Shown: piece after piece, positions 11,401 through 24,670 of the stretch
Layout of the letters: each line of letters opens with the position of its first letter
Numbering within the stretch: the stretch's first letter is position 1
DNA from: Saxidomus purpurata
Taxonomy: Eukaryota > Mollusca > Bivalvia > Venerida > Veneridae
Direction: 5' to 3'
NCBI GenBank assembly: GCA_022818135.1
Contig: JAFMSR010000002.1
Span: 52,850,342-52,914,341, forward strand
Length of the DNA: 64,000 nucleotides
The notes under the pieces: model-generated
What the model was told of the DNA's origin: nothing
What the model saw: the letters and a program-made list of their open reading frames with translations, nothing else
The model's database searches: none
Position numbers and translations under genes: made by a program

Positions 11401-12344
11401 CCTAAGTTAGTATACCACATTTCAAACCCTGCAAGAATTTTAGCCGTGCTATGTGCGAATAACAACTGTAAACATGCGCTATGCGAAAGTAGTGCAAGAC
11501 AGACCAGATCAATCTTCTGTTTGAATGCCGCATATGATAAGAACATGTTACAAATAAAAATAGTACATAAAACTTCAAACGACTGCAGGAAGGTATATAG
11601 CTTACGGGCTGCATTACACATTTTTTACTGTTTTAGAAATTAATGCGCTGTTAACTGATTACGGAAGATAATCATATGCATATCACGGAAAAGTACGGAT
11701 ATTTACGGAAATTTACGAAAACGTACGAAGCTCGATATAAGAGTTTGTAGTTTGATTTTCAAATTTCCGATGTTATTTCATTGACAACTTTGTTATTTAC
11801 GAACGATAACATATATATTTACCTAAAAATAAATGTCTCTAAAAAAAGATATAATTTACGTACATTCCCGAGAAGGAACTAACGTGATCAAATTCACCCG
11901 CCATTTATCGAGGACGCTGCATGTCGAGGCCAAGTGAACGGTTTCACTGATTACAACTACAAGGTAACCCAGCATTGTACAGTACTGTGTTTATATTTCA
12001 TTGCTGGTATTGCTTTGTTTATTTCTGTTTCAAGGTCTTGTCATTGGTACACAATAATTTTCGATCCACATCATCAGATCATATCGCTTGAAGTTGTACA
12101 AAGCGCAGATCGAATTATTTGTACTGGCTTAAACATTTTATAATGTTGACTATGTGATTATTTTTCATTTAACGTACATTTCATAATAAAACAAACTTCC
12201 CTGTCACCCATATATTTGTGAATCATTCATTCTGTGTCATATATTGAATTCGTCCTCTGCACATTTCGACCCGCGCTTTAGGTAAGATTCAACGCAGAAC
12301 ACATAGGTGAAAAGTTGTTTTTCGGGGAGGTTAACCTATAGCCG

Positions 12345-12475
12345 CCAGGCCTTCAGCGCTCACAGCGCTTTGATTTAAGTCTTTGGTATGAAGCGGCCAG
12401 GGAGCGAACCCACGACCTCCCCGGACCCGCACTCGAAGCGAACGCTCTACCACTAGGCTATCGAGGCGGTTTACT
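12345..12475 (-). repeat. tRNA-derived SINE head
   Basis: On the minus strand, TAGCCTAGTGGTAGAGCGTT and GTGGGTTCGCTCCCTGG form the A- and B-box regions, nearly identical to the head at 10297-10368. The downstream body differs (AGCGCTGTGAGCGCTGAAGG), so it is a truncated or different subfamily. Confidence 0.7.
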
Positions 12476-12479
12476 CACT

Positions 12480-13435
12480 AATAAGTACTCTTCAAATTAA
12501 TAGTTTTCCTTTCTACAACTAACTGCTGCTGACAGGACATTCATGTACAAATTCAGCCTCTGGAATGACGAAATAAAATACCGCCAGATCAGAGGAAAAT
12601 CTGAAAACAAATGTCCTTTTCTATCCTGTTTATGCACGATTTCAATTGTCTTAGAATCTACTAGAATAAAGTGAAAAAAAAAAAAATAATATCAAACAGG
12701 GAATGAAGTCCTTCTCTAATAAAACGCTGTTTATCCTTATTTGTATCACGTGAATTAGCCGAAGTAAATTGAAACTTGGAAATCTTTCAATTCAATAGAT
12801 TTACACTAGGCCCTAGGTAGAGCTCTATACAAATAATCGCTACCAAAACATTACTGCCTCGGTGACGTAGACTTGAAGTGATGACGTAATAAATTCGCAA
12901 TGGGACCAGTTTAACTTATTTATTATGTGACTGCAAATAATACAAAATTTATACAAGGCTAGTGTAGAGCTTTGCTTTTGAGTGGAAAACAAGCCACACG
13001 ATTATTTTTCTTTCAATTAAGTAGTCCGGCAATCACACACAAGTCACGTGGTCAACTGCCGACTATCAAAAAACCCTGTTATTGGATCGATAATGCTGCA
13101 AGTGACAGGATAAAATAGAATCTTTTTAAGTATTATAACTTAACCTTAAAGTTTCAGCTATGCATTCCCAGTCATTATCGATACAATCAGCGGTTAACAA
13201 TATACTGCAGCACCGTAAACCATTCAGTAGTCTATGTAGAGTTGTTGTTGTACAATTAATGGGTGGATGCGATTTTATTATAGTATGCCTCTATATTTAT
13301 TAATTATGGTAAAATGAGACATTTTTCACCGTAGGTTCTTCTTTGAAATTGTAGATCTATTTATTTATCATTATACGTTCATTGAACACATAATCTATGT
13401 TTCGAGAATATAATCTGCTAGATGCAGGTAGTGCG
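12480..13435. other. Gene-free spacer
   Basis: No supported gene, RNA or repeat was seen between the SINE and the second duplicated segment. The sequence is AT-rich with a poly(A) run near 12676. Confidence 0.5.
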
Positions 13436-14206
13436 CCTTTAACGCTCGTTTCAACCGTATTTCGGTCATTTTTTCAGGCGGCCATTTTACCTTACCATCG
13501 TTCATGGGAAGGACCAGTACTACATGTACTAGATCCCTATCCTCCGTCAAAAACTGTCAACTTTCTCACATAAAGAGATATGATCGGTAGCAGGGCTCGA
13601 ACCCATGACACTCAACAAGTCCCTCAATCAAAATAGAATCTAATTGTCTTGTAAATGGCTTAATGCAAAATTTTCAAAAGGCATACCAAGTGAGAGGACA
13701 TGCAGTGTGTTGGGGGTATAACTATGCAATGCCTTATGTGTAGAGTTATTCCTGTATCACCTCTGCGAACGATTTCAAACTCAGGCTTGTGTAACAAACA
13801 TTACTTCAGTGCGGGGAGCCTTACCAGGCTCATTTTTTTCATTATAATCTACATGAGGGGTGTTGAAAAGTTAGTTTGTGATTTTGAAATTGAACAGCAA
13901 ATCTTCAGATTACTGAAATACTAAAGTTTGGAAATGGTTTGTAGCCAAGTTGCAAAAAAACAACAACAAAGATTCTTTCAGTGTTAATACGTACATGTAT
14001 GTATTAAAATAATTAAAATTGTGCATACTAAAATAAAGTTTAAAGGATTCAAGACAAGATATTGATATTCTTTAACTGATTTCTTCACTGATGGCACTAT
14101 GTCTGAAAATAGAAAAGAATAAACAAGGTAAGGAATGAATGTAAGTAGCTAGCATCCGCAAGCCTTAAATGTGAAAACTTTTGAAAAGGCAGCTGAACAT
14201 CTTAAG

Positions 14207-14281
14207 GGGACGCCGTCTTGTAAGCCGGTAGAGCGTCGGGCTCTAAACCAAGAGTTCGTTGGTTCGAATCCCGGCAGCTAC
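14207..14281 (+). repeat. tRNA-derived sequence (SINE head), copy 2
   Basis: Homologue of 6640-6713 with the perfect B box GGTTCGAATCC. The anticodon-loop region differs (CTCTAAACC instead of CTCCTAACC), so it is not held as a tRNA gene would be. Confidence 0.6.
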
Positions 14282-14631
14282 ATTTGACTCGAGGAGTCAT
14301 CGAGAGTAGTTCAAGAAACGACAAGAACTTGCTCTACAACCGATGTAAAATAGGTAAGTTTAAACTTAAATTTGTTCGTCCGAAGAAAATATGCAGAAGT
14401 CTTTCATATTGCTTTCTTTAACCCTTAAACCTGCAGGTGGAAAATGATTCTGTATTCGAAGTAAGTGCAGATCATGATCAGCCTGAACACCCCTTTGAAC
14501 AATGCATTGTACTGTCCAGATTGGAACTGGGATATGTTCATTTTAGAAACTTAGCCGGGTAATGGTTAAATAAAATGCATACCAGATAATCGTCATTAAT
14601 TTCTAAATTGAATTACAGTATTGTATTTATA

Positions 14632-16257
14632 TTACCTTTCACGCCTTTTCTTGGTCACGTATTTCTTGAATTCTTTGACTAGTTTGTGTAGTCCTGCGAA
14701 CTGTCTGTCTGATTGTCTGATGCTACTCCCCATTGCTTCCCGCTTACTTCTCTCCTCTGTTTCTAACTCTGTGAGATGAATTGTTCAGATTTTAAAAAGT
14801 TATTGTATTTCTCAATAACATACTGCATGATGCTCACTGACATAAAACGAATATTAATTTGTCTTTCGACGTGATATCAAAGTAGGTATAGATATTTTTA
14901 ATAGATATGAAAATAAATTCATAATTACCCAAGTTATTGTATTATTAAATTATTTACTTCAAGTATTTATTTTCAGTAATGAACTTACCACTTTCTATTC
15001 TCTGCTCCTTCTCTCTCAATATTCTGGACTGGGCACCAAATCGTAGTTCTAATATATCTAACTGTTCTATCGTCTCCTCATTTGTAAGGTATCTATCACT
15101 CGGGTAGTTGAACTCCTCTCCCTTCCATGGCACTACAAATTGATCCATCGCTTCTTGTGTACGTCTTTCTGCTGCATTTAACTCTGTAACATGATAGATG
15201 AAACTTTAAAAAATGCTCACTTGATTTATTATTAATTCGTGATGACATAAGATATATTGATTCTGATTTTCGAGAGTTAAAAATGCTCGTTGTTCACTCC
15301 GTTAGTTTGTGCTGATATTTCTTTTGTTTTCAGCTATTCGCCAGAACAACATTCAGCTAAAAATGTAAGATGTTTAAACCTCTTCTCGTTGGCTAGATGT
15401 TTGTTTGGGATGGAAATATATGTGGTTTAGATGTTTGGTTGGGATGGAATATATGAATGTGTTATTTCAGTTGATACCAGTATTATTCAAGTTATTATTA
15501 TTATTATTATTATTATTATCATCATATTTTTTATCATTATTACATTTGCTTTGTATAGCCACGCAAAAAACATGTTTGCCAAAGATATTTTATACCTATT
15601 GTCAACGTTCTTTTGCAATTTCTTTTTCAAATTGTCATATTTTTTTTAATTCTTTCGTGCTTATTTTAATTTCTGGTTCGGATCTTTTACGTAAGTATTT
15701 ACAGTTTCATTACAGCTGATCATTTTAAACAAACCCAAAAACCCACTAAGGGCTTATATGATATGTGTGCACTCCTGCCGCCTGATAATAAACCTTCTCT
15801 TAATGATTTAATCTAAAAACGAACGGACGATAGCTAAAATGACTTAACAGATGACTAAATAAATGAACGAATTGTTTCATTTTCAAGAGTTGTACTTACT
15901 ACTTTCTATTTTCTGCTTCTTGTTTCTCAGTATTTCCGACTGGGCCCTGAATCTTAGTTCCAATAAATTGACTTCTTTCAGTGTTTCCTCGTTGGTCAGA
16001 TATCTGTCTACTGCGTATTTAAACCCCTCTCTCGTCCATTGAACTTCAATCTTTTGTCCTGTGTAGATCGGTTTGTTGTTGTTGAATTCTGTGTCAGACG
16101 CCAAGCTCGCTATATCATCCTTTCTTCCACAAACAATCAGCCTCCAAAATGCCTTTCTCACCGCTCTAGCCAACGCAGAAACATTCTCTCGTGTAACATT
16201 CTCAGAAATTCTTCTCCAAACCCTATTCCTTATGTTTGTATCTTTTTCTGTATTCAT
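14632..16257 (-). CDS. Unrecognised three-exon gene, copy 2 (229 aa)
   Basis: Paralogue of the gene at 8608-7012. Exons are 16257-15900, 15183-14989 and 14768-14632 (TAA stop), with exactly the same exon lengths (358, 195, 137) and the same phase-1 GT/AG introns. Exon 1 differs from copy 1 at about seven of 119 residues, for example E5K and, in the linker, charge changes before FKYAVDRY. Exon 2 again repeats the motif (DRYLTNEET, LELRFGAQS). Exon 3 reads ELETEERSK... and ends KKRRER. There are no stops or frameshifts, so both copies look functional. The function is unknown, and I see no domain I can name. Confidence 0.7.
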
Positions 16258-16310
16258 ATTTGTAATAAAACGTTTAACGTCAATGTCGTCATATCTTGCG
16301 TAGCATAGTT

Positions 16311-16945
16311 TGTTTGTTTTAGCAATTTCTCTGATGGTATGTATTGCTTCTATTTGGTTGATTAACAGGACAACAAGTTGTATTTAAAGTGTATAATTGG
16401 TATTGGGTCGTTTTATAAGTGAATTCCTGACTTTCATCGGGGTCCGTAATATATGGACCCTGCATACTTTCATGTATTTGGAATTTGAAGCATTTTTGTG
16501 TAAGGTTTGAGATGGTTTCTCACCTCACTATTTATTCTGTCTATGTTTCACATTGTTCTATAAACTTGCATCCTTCATAATTTGCAGCACCATGTCACAG
16601 TATGTCACTGTATGAGTGTGGAGTTGAGGAGTTTGGAGAGTTTGGGGTCATTGAATGACAGCATTCAGTTCCATAAACTTGGTAAGTCCTGTAAACCATA
16701 TTACCGTACGTGTATTATAATTGTTTTAATATTGCTCAAACATAATTCTGTTTATTGTTACTCAAAGGTTATTTTATAGGAAGCCGCTAGACACACTTAT
16801 CAAGGATGTTTGTCTTCATTTTAAGTAATATTGGAGATGTATGTTTATTGTGTTAAATGATAATAGACCGATGGCTCTGGAAAATAGTGTCCGAGATGTA
16901 TGTAGAATGTAACATATATTGTATCAGAGGAATGCTACTAATATT
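16311..16945. other. Gene-free spacer
   Basis: No exon, RNA gene or recognised repeat was seen. Confidence 0.4.
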
Positions 16946-16947
16946 GA

Positions 16948-17072
16948 TGACACTAGCCTTCTGCTTAGGTGACAGTATAGTTAAACAGGACTTTTACCTG
17001 TACACACTAGTCTTCTGTTTAGGTGACAGTATAGTTATACAGGACTTTTACCTGTACACACCAGTCTTCTGT
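16948..17072. repeat. 54-bp tandem duplication
   Basis: Two and a fraction copies of a 54-bp unit containing TTAGGTGACAGTATAGTT and GGACTTTTACCTGTACAC. The period is a multiple of three, so it leaves an open frame that is not evidence of a gene. Confidence 0.75.
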
Positions 17073-17234
17073 CCATGTTGAAAGCATGTCTGCAGCTTGC
17101 TGCATTCTTAAAGTAGCAGTTGATGCATGCTCCCCTGAACATAAAAGCACAAAGTTGTTTTCATAGAAGGCAGCTTTGACTCCGATTAGAAGATCAGAAA
17201 TCAAGTCATTTATTAAAAGAAGACAGTAGGTCAC
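17040..17234 (-). pseudogene. Reverse-transcriptase fragment of a decayed LINE
   Basis: The minus-strand translation includes LINDLISDLLIGVKAAFYENN followed by GEHASTATLRMQQAADML and TWTEDWC. These match the palm region of non-LTR (jockey/CR1-like) reverse transcriptases, where the catalytic box is normally YADD. Here the box reads YENN, so both aspartates are lost. Only about 60 codons are recognisable. Upstream minus-strand sequence to 17461 is open but not identifiable. Confidence 0.65.
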
Positions 17235-17469
17235 AATGCACCGTCAACACTGGCTCCAGCTTTTCTGTTGAACAAGGACTTGATTGACTTGAACATTGTG
17301 CCTCTTATTGTGGCAACATCAAAGCAGCTTGATTCACATGAACAGGCATGTGAACATGGCTGTTGAATCTTAAAGCAGCAGCAACTTTCGGTATTGATAT
17401 CCGAAATCTGGAAGATCATGTATGCCACAAGATCCATAGCTGTAAGACACATCTCAAACAATGTAAAAC

Positions 17470-18725
17470 AAAATTATTTTCAATAGGTGGAAGATTTCTT
17501 GGATGTGTTGATTTCCTAGCCATTATTAAATGGGGTATATGCTCACATCTGTGAATCAAGATGCTTTTAAGTTTGCATGGGTACCATTTGTATGAATGTG
17601 TATATACTGGTATCGTTGTGAGGGCAGGATATTGATGATTAAAAATTATGTTGTATCAGTTAAAATCATGCTGTAACAGCTATATGTTTATAACAAGCTG
17701 AATTCCTTCTACGTCAATTCATATATCTTTTTTGTGACTAAACCATTGTTACACATAATTACTTAATATTTCAATTAATAAATTTATTACTTTTCAATGT
17801 TATATAATGCAGAAAATTGTATTGAAATTTGTGATTCAATTTGTGATTATAAATTATTTCACGTGGAGCAATGATATATATTCGTCCCAGGATTAATTCA
17901 AATGATATTAAAGATAAAACTTAAGTGTGTATATGAGAGCAAATATTTAGCTGAAGAATTTAATTAGAATCTTATGTCATTGTAGATATTTACCATAATA
18001 GTGTATATAAGAGAGTGTATAAGAGAGTGAATATGAAGTTATTATCGATACAAAACTGTACAATTTGCTTAACATTATTTAGGATTTCCTTGTTGCTGTG
18101 ATTATAAATTGTTGCACAATGTTTCATTTATCTGTATATATATATATGTAACATGAAGTCAGATATTATTATATGTAATGTTAAAACATAATTATTGATT
18201 ACACTATCGTGTGTATATGAGAGTTAATGTTACGTTGTAATAGAAACAAACATGTACACGTTACTGAATAATTAATTAGAATTTCTTTATCGTTGATAAT
18301 GTTGCATATGAGAAATGGACATTTATTCCATATCAAAAACCAAATTCTTACTTATTTCATAATGATTATAAATTAATTGTTGTCTCAATTAAATTTAACT
18401 GCGCGTGTAGTATTACACAAATTTCATGTCTTTTTGTTTTTAATTATCTCCCTTTTCTATTATTATCATTATTATTATGATTATTAGAAAAGATATAGTT
18501 AATGAATATATTGAAATATTGGCCCTCTGAGCTGAAAGTCACTCTACAATTTCCGACTAAGAATAAAACAGTTTTCCTATCTCTTATTTTGTTCAGAACA
18601 GTGATGTAAATTACTAAGTGTGAATACACTAAACTGCAAATGCACAAATATATTTACGTAACGACTATAGTGACTGTAAGGTGATATCTACATAACAAAA
18701 GCTGAAATTCCATTACACTATTATT
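17470..18725. other. AT-rich gene-free region
   Basis: Very AT-rich sequence with short microsatellite patches (TATATATATA near 18138, TTATTATTATCATTATT near 18460). No gene was seen. Confidence 0.5.
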
Positions 18726-18730
18726 TTAAT

Positions 18731-21700
18731 GCCCCCTAAGGATGGCATATTAAAATCGCACCGTCAGTCCGTCCGTCCGTCTGTACGTCCCCACTTACAC
18801 ATTCGTGTCCGGACTGTAACTTTGTCATGCATTGAAGGATTTTAAAATAACTTGGCACAAATGTCTAGCACATCAAGACGACGTGTCGCGTGCAAGACCC
18901 ACGTCCCTATCTCAAAGGTCAAGGTCAGATTTAGAGTTTATAGGAAATGGAATCCTCTATATATGCATATATGCACACATTCGTTTCCGGACTGTTACTT
19001 TGTCATAGATTGAAGGATTTTCAAATAACTTGGCACAAAATGTTTTTAGGTAATGAAATTCAACATATATGCACACATTCGTGTCCGGACTGTAACTTTG
19101 TCATGCATCAAAGAATTTTAAAATAACTTGACACAAATGTCTAGCACATCAAGACAACGTGTCGCGTGCTAGACCCACGTCCTTACCTCAAAGGTCAAGG
19201 TTACGTTTAAAGTTTGAAGGTAATGGATTCCTCATTATATGCATATATGCACACATTCGTGTCCGGACTGTAACTTTGTCATGCATTGAAGGATTTTAAA
19301 ATAACTTCGCACAAATGGCTAACACATCAAGACGACGTGTCGCGTGCAAGACCCATGTCCTTACCTCAAAGGTCAAGGTCAGATTTAGAGTTTATAGGAA
19401 ATGGAATCCTCTATATATGCATATATGCACACACTCGTGTCCGGACTGTTACTTTGTCATGCATTGAAGGATTTTAAAATAACTTAGCCAGATGTCTAGC
19501 ACACCAAGACGACGTGTCGCGTGCAAGACCCACGTCGCTTCTTTAAAGGTCAATGTCACACTTAGAGTTTTTAGGTTATGAAATTCCACATATATACACA
19601 CATTCGTGTCCGGACTGTAACTTTGTCATGCATCAAAGGATTTTAAAATATCTTGACACAAATGTCTAGCACATCAGGACGACGGGTCGCGTGCAAGACC
19701 CACGTCCCTATCTCAAAGGTCAAGGTCAGATTTAGAGTTTATAGGAAATGGAATCCTCTATATATGCATATATGCACACATTCGTGTCCGGACTGTTACT
19801 TTGTCATAGATTGAAGGATTTTAAAATAACTTGGCACAAATGTCTAACACATCAAGACGACATGTCGCGTGCAAGACCCACGTCCCTACCTCAAATGTCA
19901 AGGTCACGCTTAGAGTTTGAAGGTAATGGATTCCTCATTATATGCATAATTATATGCACATATTCGTGACCGGATTACAAAGAGAAAGTCAGGTGGTATT
20001 GCTTTAGCTGTTAGAAAAGAACTTACAAAGTATGTGACCGTTATTAACTCTGACTGCGATCTTGTATTATGGTTTAATATTTCTAAACTTGTTTGTAAAA
20101 CAGACTCAGACATTTTATGTGGAGTAGTATATGTCCCGCCTGAAAATTCGGAATATTCCAGGGAGGATCCGTTCTTTGAAATTCAGACAGAATTTGACCG
20201 ATTTTCGGCTAATTATCAGCTGTACTGTTTATTTGGAGATTTAAACTCGAGAACCAATCAGATGAATGACTATATAGTTTTAGACAGAGAATTTTCTGAA
20301 AATCAAAACTTAGAGGAATTATATGATGAGTACAATATTGAAATGAACAAATTCGATAGGGCTGCTAATATATCGCGATGTAGACAAAATTGCGATAATA
20401 AAACGAATAACTATGGATATAGATTCATAGAATTTGTACAGTTTAACAATTTATATATTTTAAACGGTAGGACAACTGGAGATATACCCGGAAATACTTC
20501 GTGTAAAGAAGTTAGTACAGTCGACTATTTTATATGCAATTCAAACTTATTTAATATTATCAGATCGTTGAATGTTCTAGATTATTGCCCTTTAGTTTCC
20601 GACGCGCATAAACCACTAGTATTGACTATAAATGGCAAACATGTCGAGCAAAGAAATGCAGTCAGTATCAGGGAGCCACCTGTCAAGTTGTGGGATGAAC
20701 GTAAAGCGGGAAACTTTGTACGTAATCTTGATACTGGTCAACTGCAACACATTCATATGAAACTTGAAAATCTCAAAACCAACAATAGCTTTAATCAGCA
20801 AATTGCAGATGATATTGTCTCCTCTATTGATTCTTTATTTATTAATACTTCAAAAGAAACCTTCGGATATTACAACATTAACAGTACGGAAAAAGTAATG
20901 ATAGTTCGAAACAAGGTTGGTTTGGTATTCAGTGCAAAAAAGCAAGACGTGATTTCCACAGAGCGAAATACTTTCATAAAATTAGAAAATCCATCGCAAA
21001 CAGGGTCAGACTTAAAGAAAGCAGTAAAATGTATAAAGATACTATGCGTTTTTATCGTAATAAACATATTAGTCGAAATATTGAGAAAATGCGAAATATG
21101 AAACATAGTGACCCTAGAAAATATTGGAAAATCTTACGTGGTAAAAAATCAAACAATACAAGCGCCCCTCTTAATGACCTTTATGAGTTTTTTAGAAATG
21201 TTAATTATGTTGATGACGACTCTGTTGATAGTACTACTGCGGACAATACAGATGAACAACTTCAAAATGACTTTATAAATGGTCCTATCACAGAAGTAGA
21301 AATCGAAAAGGCTGTGAAATTGTTAAAAAATAATAAAGCATGTGGTATCGATAAAATTGTCAATGAACAAATTAAATGTTCGTATCACATCATGAAAAAT
21401 ATTTATGTAAAGCTTTTTAATCTGATTTTTGATTACGGCGTTATTCCAGAGTCTTGGACAATGGGAATTATAAATCCAATTTATAAAAATGAGGGTGATG
21501 CCAATAAACCTGAAAATTACAGACCGATAACACTTCTGAGTTTCTTTACTTGTATTATTAATAGTAGGATAAATGACTACATACAATCAAATGATTTGTT
21601 GCACAACTGTCAAGCTGGGTTTAGGAAAGGTTTTTCGACTTCGGACAATATGTTCATATTACAACACCTTATACAATATGTCAATAATAGTAAAAAAAGT

Positions 21701-24173
21701 TGTACTGTGATTTTATCGATCTTAAGCAAGCATTTGATACTGTATGGAGAAATGGGCTATGGCAGAAGATTTTTAATATAAGAGTCAACGGTAAATGTTT
21801 AAATCTTATAAATAATATGTACAGAAATATAAAATCTTGGGTTATGGCCAACTCTGAATTTCTGAATTTTCACAATTTTTCACATGTAACATTGGTGTGC
21901 GTCAGGGTGAAAATTTCTATTCCTGGACGATTTAAATGGTTATTTGTTACAAAACCCTCTAAATGAAGAAGTTAGTATGCCAACAGGACAAAATGCGGAT
22001 GAATTAAACAATTTTCTGAAATTATTCATATTACTTTATGCAGACGATACGGTTATTTTATCTGAATCAGAAAATGACTTCAAGCAGGCCCTAAATACGT
22101 ATGAAAAATATTGTAATGAATTAACGGTTAATACCCAGAAGTCTAAAATAATCATCCTTTCGAAAGGAAAGCAGCCAGTCTATAATTTCACTTTAAATGA
22201 CAACCCGTTAGAAACAGTTAGCGAATACAAATACCTTGGAATCCTCTTTAGTAGAAATGGTTTTTTCTACAGATGCAAAACTCACATTGCTTCTCAGGCG
22301 ACCAGAGCAATGCATAGTCTTATAAGAAATTCGAATCGATTAAATCTCCCAATTGATATACAAATTGATCTTTTCAATAAAACCATAAAACCTATTTTGT
22401 TATATGGGTCCGAAGTTTGGGGATACGGTAATCTTGAGGTTATTTAACGTGTTCAGCTTAAATTTTTTAAATACATTCTAAAGATGAAGAGATCAACACC
22501 AAATTATATGGTTTGTGGTGAAACTGGTTGTATGCCTTTAAGAATAGAAATAGAAGGCGAAATTGTAGCTTTCTGGTCACGCATAAACAATTATAACCCA
22601 AACAATGTTCAAAAAAATCTGTCATTCTTGGTATATAACAGTTTGTACGTATTATCTGAACGTTACAATGATAGGACTCTAAAGAATAAATTCCCATGGC
22701 TTTTTTAACATTCGGAGTATCCTATTCAAATGTGGTCTAAACAATATTTGGAACGAACATTACCTTTAAAAAAGCAAATGGCTAAATCTGAGCGTTAAGC
22801 AAAACTTTCAAGACTTATTTTTAAACGAGTGGTACTCATTTGTTGAAAATTCCAGTAACAGTACTTTCTATAGGATCTTCAAAAAAGAGTTGAAATTCGA
22901 AAACTACCTGTTATCAACTCCTACGGCATAATTACCATAAATTGTTAAATTCAGGACAAGAAATCACCGCCTACCAATTGAAACTGGTAACTGGACCAGA
23001 ACCCCTATTAACCTCAGAATTTGTAATATGTGTAGTGATAGAATTGGAGACGAATTTCACTATTTACTAGAATGCCCAAGTTTTACAGAAGATAGAAGAA
23101 AATTTATAAAATTATATTATTATCGTCGTCCAAATACATATAAAATGGAAAAACTTATGAACACTTCTAATACTACTGAATACTTAAATCTATGCAAGTT
23201 CATTAAATCGATACTTTTAAGGATATGTTAGTACCATGAATAATCTGAAATTGGTGCAATAAAATTGTAATACTGCTATCAAAACCTTATTGCACTATAA
23301 ATTTGACTTTCATTTCGGAAGCACACCAGTTTTCTATAAATGTATCTGGCTATTCATCAAGACATTGAAAGAGGTGACTCTCCACCATGTCACAAATTAA
23401 AATGAGAAAAACCAGTTAATAACTTCCGATTAATTTTCTGTATGTATGTATGTGTTATACACTCACAGTAACAACCTACACGTATATTTATGTACTTTCA
23501 TCTGAAATTGTTGTAATGAGCCTCTTGTAACATTGTAACATGTATTATCCTCATTTGTTCATGTTTGCATGAAATGAGCGTAATAAAGGTTTTTGACTTG
23601 ACTTGTAACTTTGTCATGCATCAAAGGATTTTAAAACAACTTGGCACAAATGTCTCGCGTGCAAGACCCATGTCGCTACCTCAAAGGTCAAGGTCACATT
23701 TAGAGTTTTTAGATAATGGAATCATGTATATATGCTTACATTTGTGTCCGGACTATAACTTTGTCATGCATTGATTTATTTAAAAATAAATTAGCACAAA
23801 TGTTCAGCACATCAAGCCAATGTGTAGCGTGCAAGCCTCATGTCCCTTCCTCAAAGGTCAAGGTCAGACTTAGAGTTTATAGGAAATGGAATCCTGTATA
23901 TATGCATATATTTGTGTACCGGATTGTAACTTTGTCAGGCATTAATTTATTAAAAATAACTAGGCAACAATGTTCAGCACATCAAGAAAATGTGTTGTCA
24001 GCAAGAACCATGTCCTTAATTCAAAGGTCAAGGTCACACTTAGTGTTTAAAAGTAATGGAATGCTGTATGCATGGTAACTCTGTCATGCATGGAAGGATT
24101 TTAAAATTACATAGTAGATTTATTGAGCACATTGAGAGAACACAGACTGTGAGACACCTCTTTCGGGGGCATT
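18731..24173. mobile_element. GCCCCC-ended repeat element carrying a ~179-bp tandem array
   Basis: The left end reads AATGCCCCCTAAGGATGGC, followed by a GTCCGTCCGTCC tract. The right end, near 24165-24173, reads TTTCGGGGGCATT, its short inverted partner. Between them is a tandem array with units of about 179 bp. Each unit contains TTCGTGTCCGGACTGTAACT, GACGTGTCGCGTGCAAGACC and AAAGGTCAAGGTCA. Units start near 18800, 18978, 19074 (short), 19251, 19430, 19604 and 19777, and resume at 23602 after a LINE insertion. No transposase is encoded. The class is uncertain. Confidence 0.7.
19978..23600 (+). pseudogene. 5'-truncated, frameshifted LINE (endonuclease + RT)
   Basis: Non-LTR retrotransposon inserted in the tandem array. 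The first frame (to about 20890) holds the C-terminal part of an APE-type endonuclease, with GDLNSRTNQ, STVDYFICN and SDAHKPL. After a frameshift, 21029-21730 gives the RT N-terminal part (NNKACGIDKI, NYRPITLLS, QAGFRKGFSTSDN). A second shift gives DLKQAFDTVW. A deletion follows the GVRQGEN block, then LLYADDTVILSE appears at about 22030. A stop at 22447 interrupts the C-terminal part. The tail at 23028-23231 has a cysteine/histidine motif (ICNMC...H...LEC). About 370 bp of 3' UTR ends in AATAAAGG. It is not functional. Confidence 0.9.
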
Positions 24174-24670
24174 CGTCACTTTTGAAGGACAGCTCTTGTT
24201 CCTCCTAAAGTTACCAACCCCTCTCGACCCCAACCCTTCAAAGTGAGAAAAACACTGGTAATGTTGAATACTACAGTTGGCGTTTCAATGAATCTGCTAA
24301 AAAGTATCGTCTGGTGACGTAAATGAGCAGCAGACGATTACAAAGATTCAAAATTGATTTACAATCTCTCTGTATGCAATTTACATAAACATACAAGTAA
24401 AAAATATCATTTTTACAAAGATGCACGAGCACAGATTACAATAAATGATAATTCAAAAGAATACTTATATCAGACAGCGCTAATGAGAAAGATAATTACA
24501 AAGTATATTCACCACAGACGTTCGTGAGAATGATTGGTTAATACATATAGCAAACTAACCACAGTCGGCATGTGTATTTCGAACTAATCGTCTCGTTTGC
24601 TCTATGTTTTAATTTTCCTTGGAGTTAATAGTTCGTCTTAACAGTATTTTAGTTATTTACGTGAGAGTAA

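Larger units (their letters stand above)
13440..16310. repeat. Segmental duplication, copy 2
   Basis: Direct-orientation partner of 5608-8735. It keeps the same order: 5' repeat, tRNA-like block, and exons 3-2-1 of the minus-strand gene. It is shorter near the right end (about 80 bp missing after 16268) and carries one short extra stretch at about 15665-15725. Confidence 0.85.
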
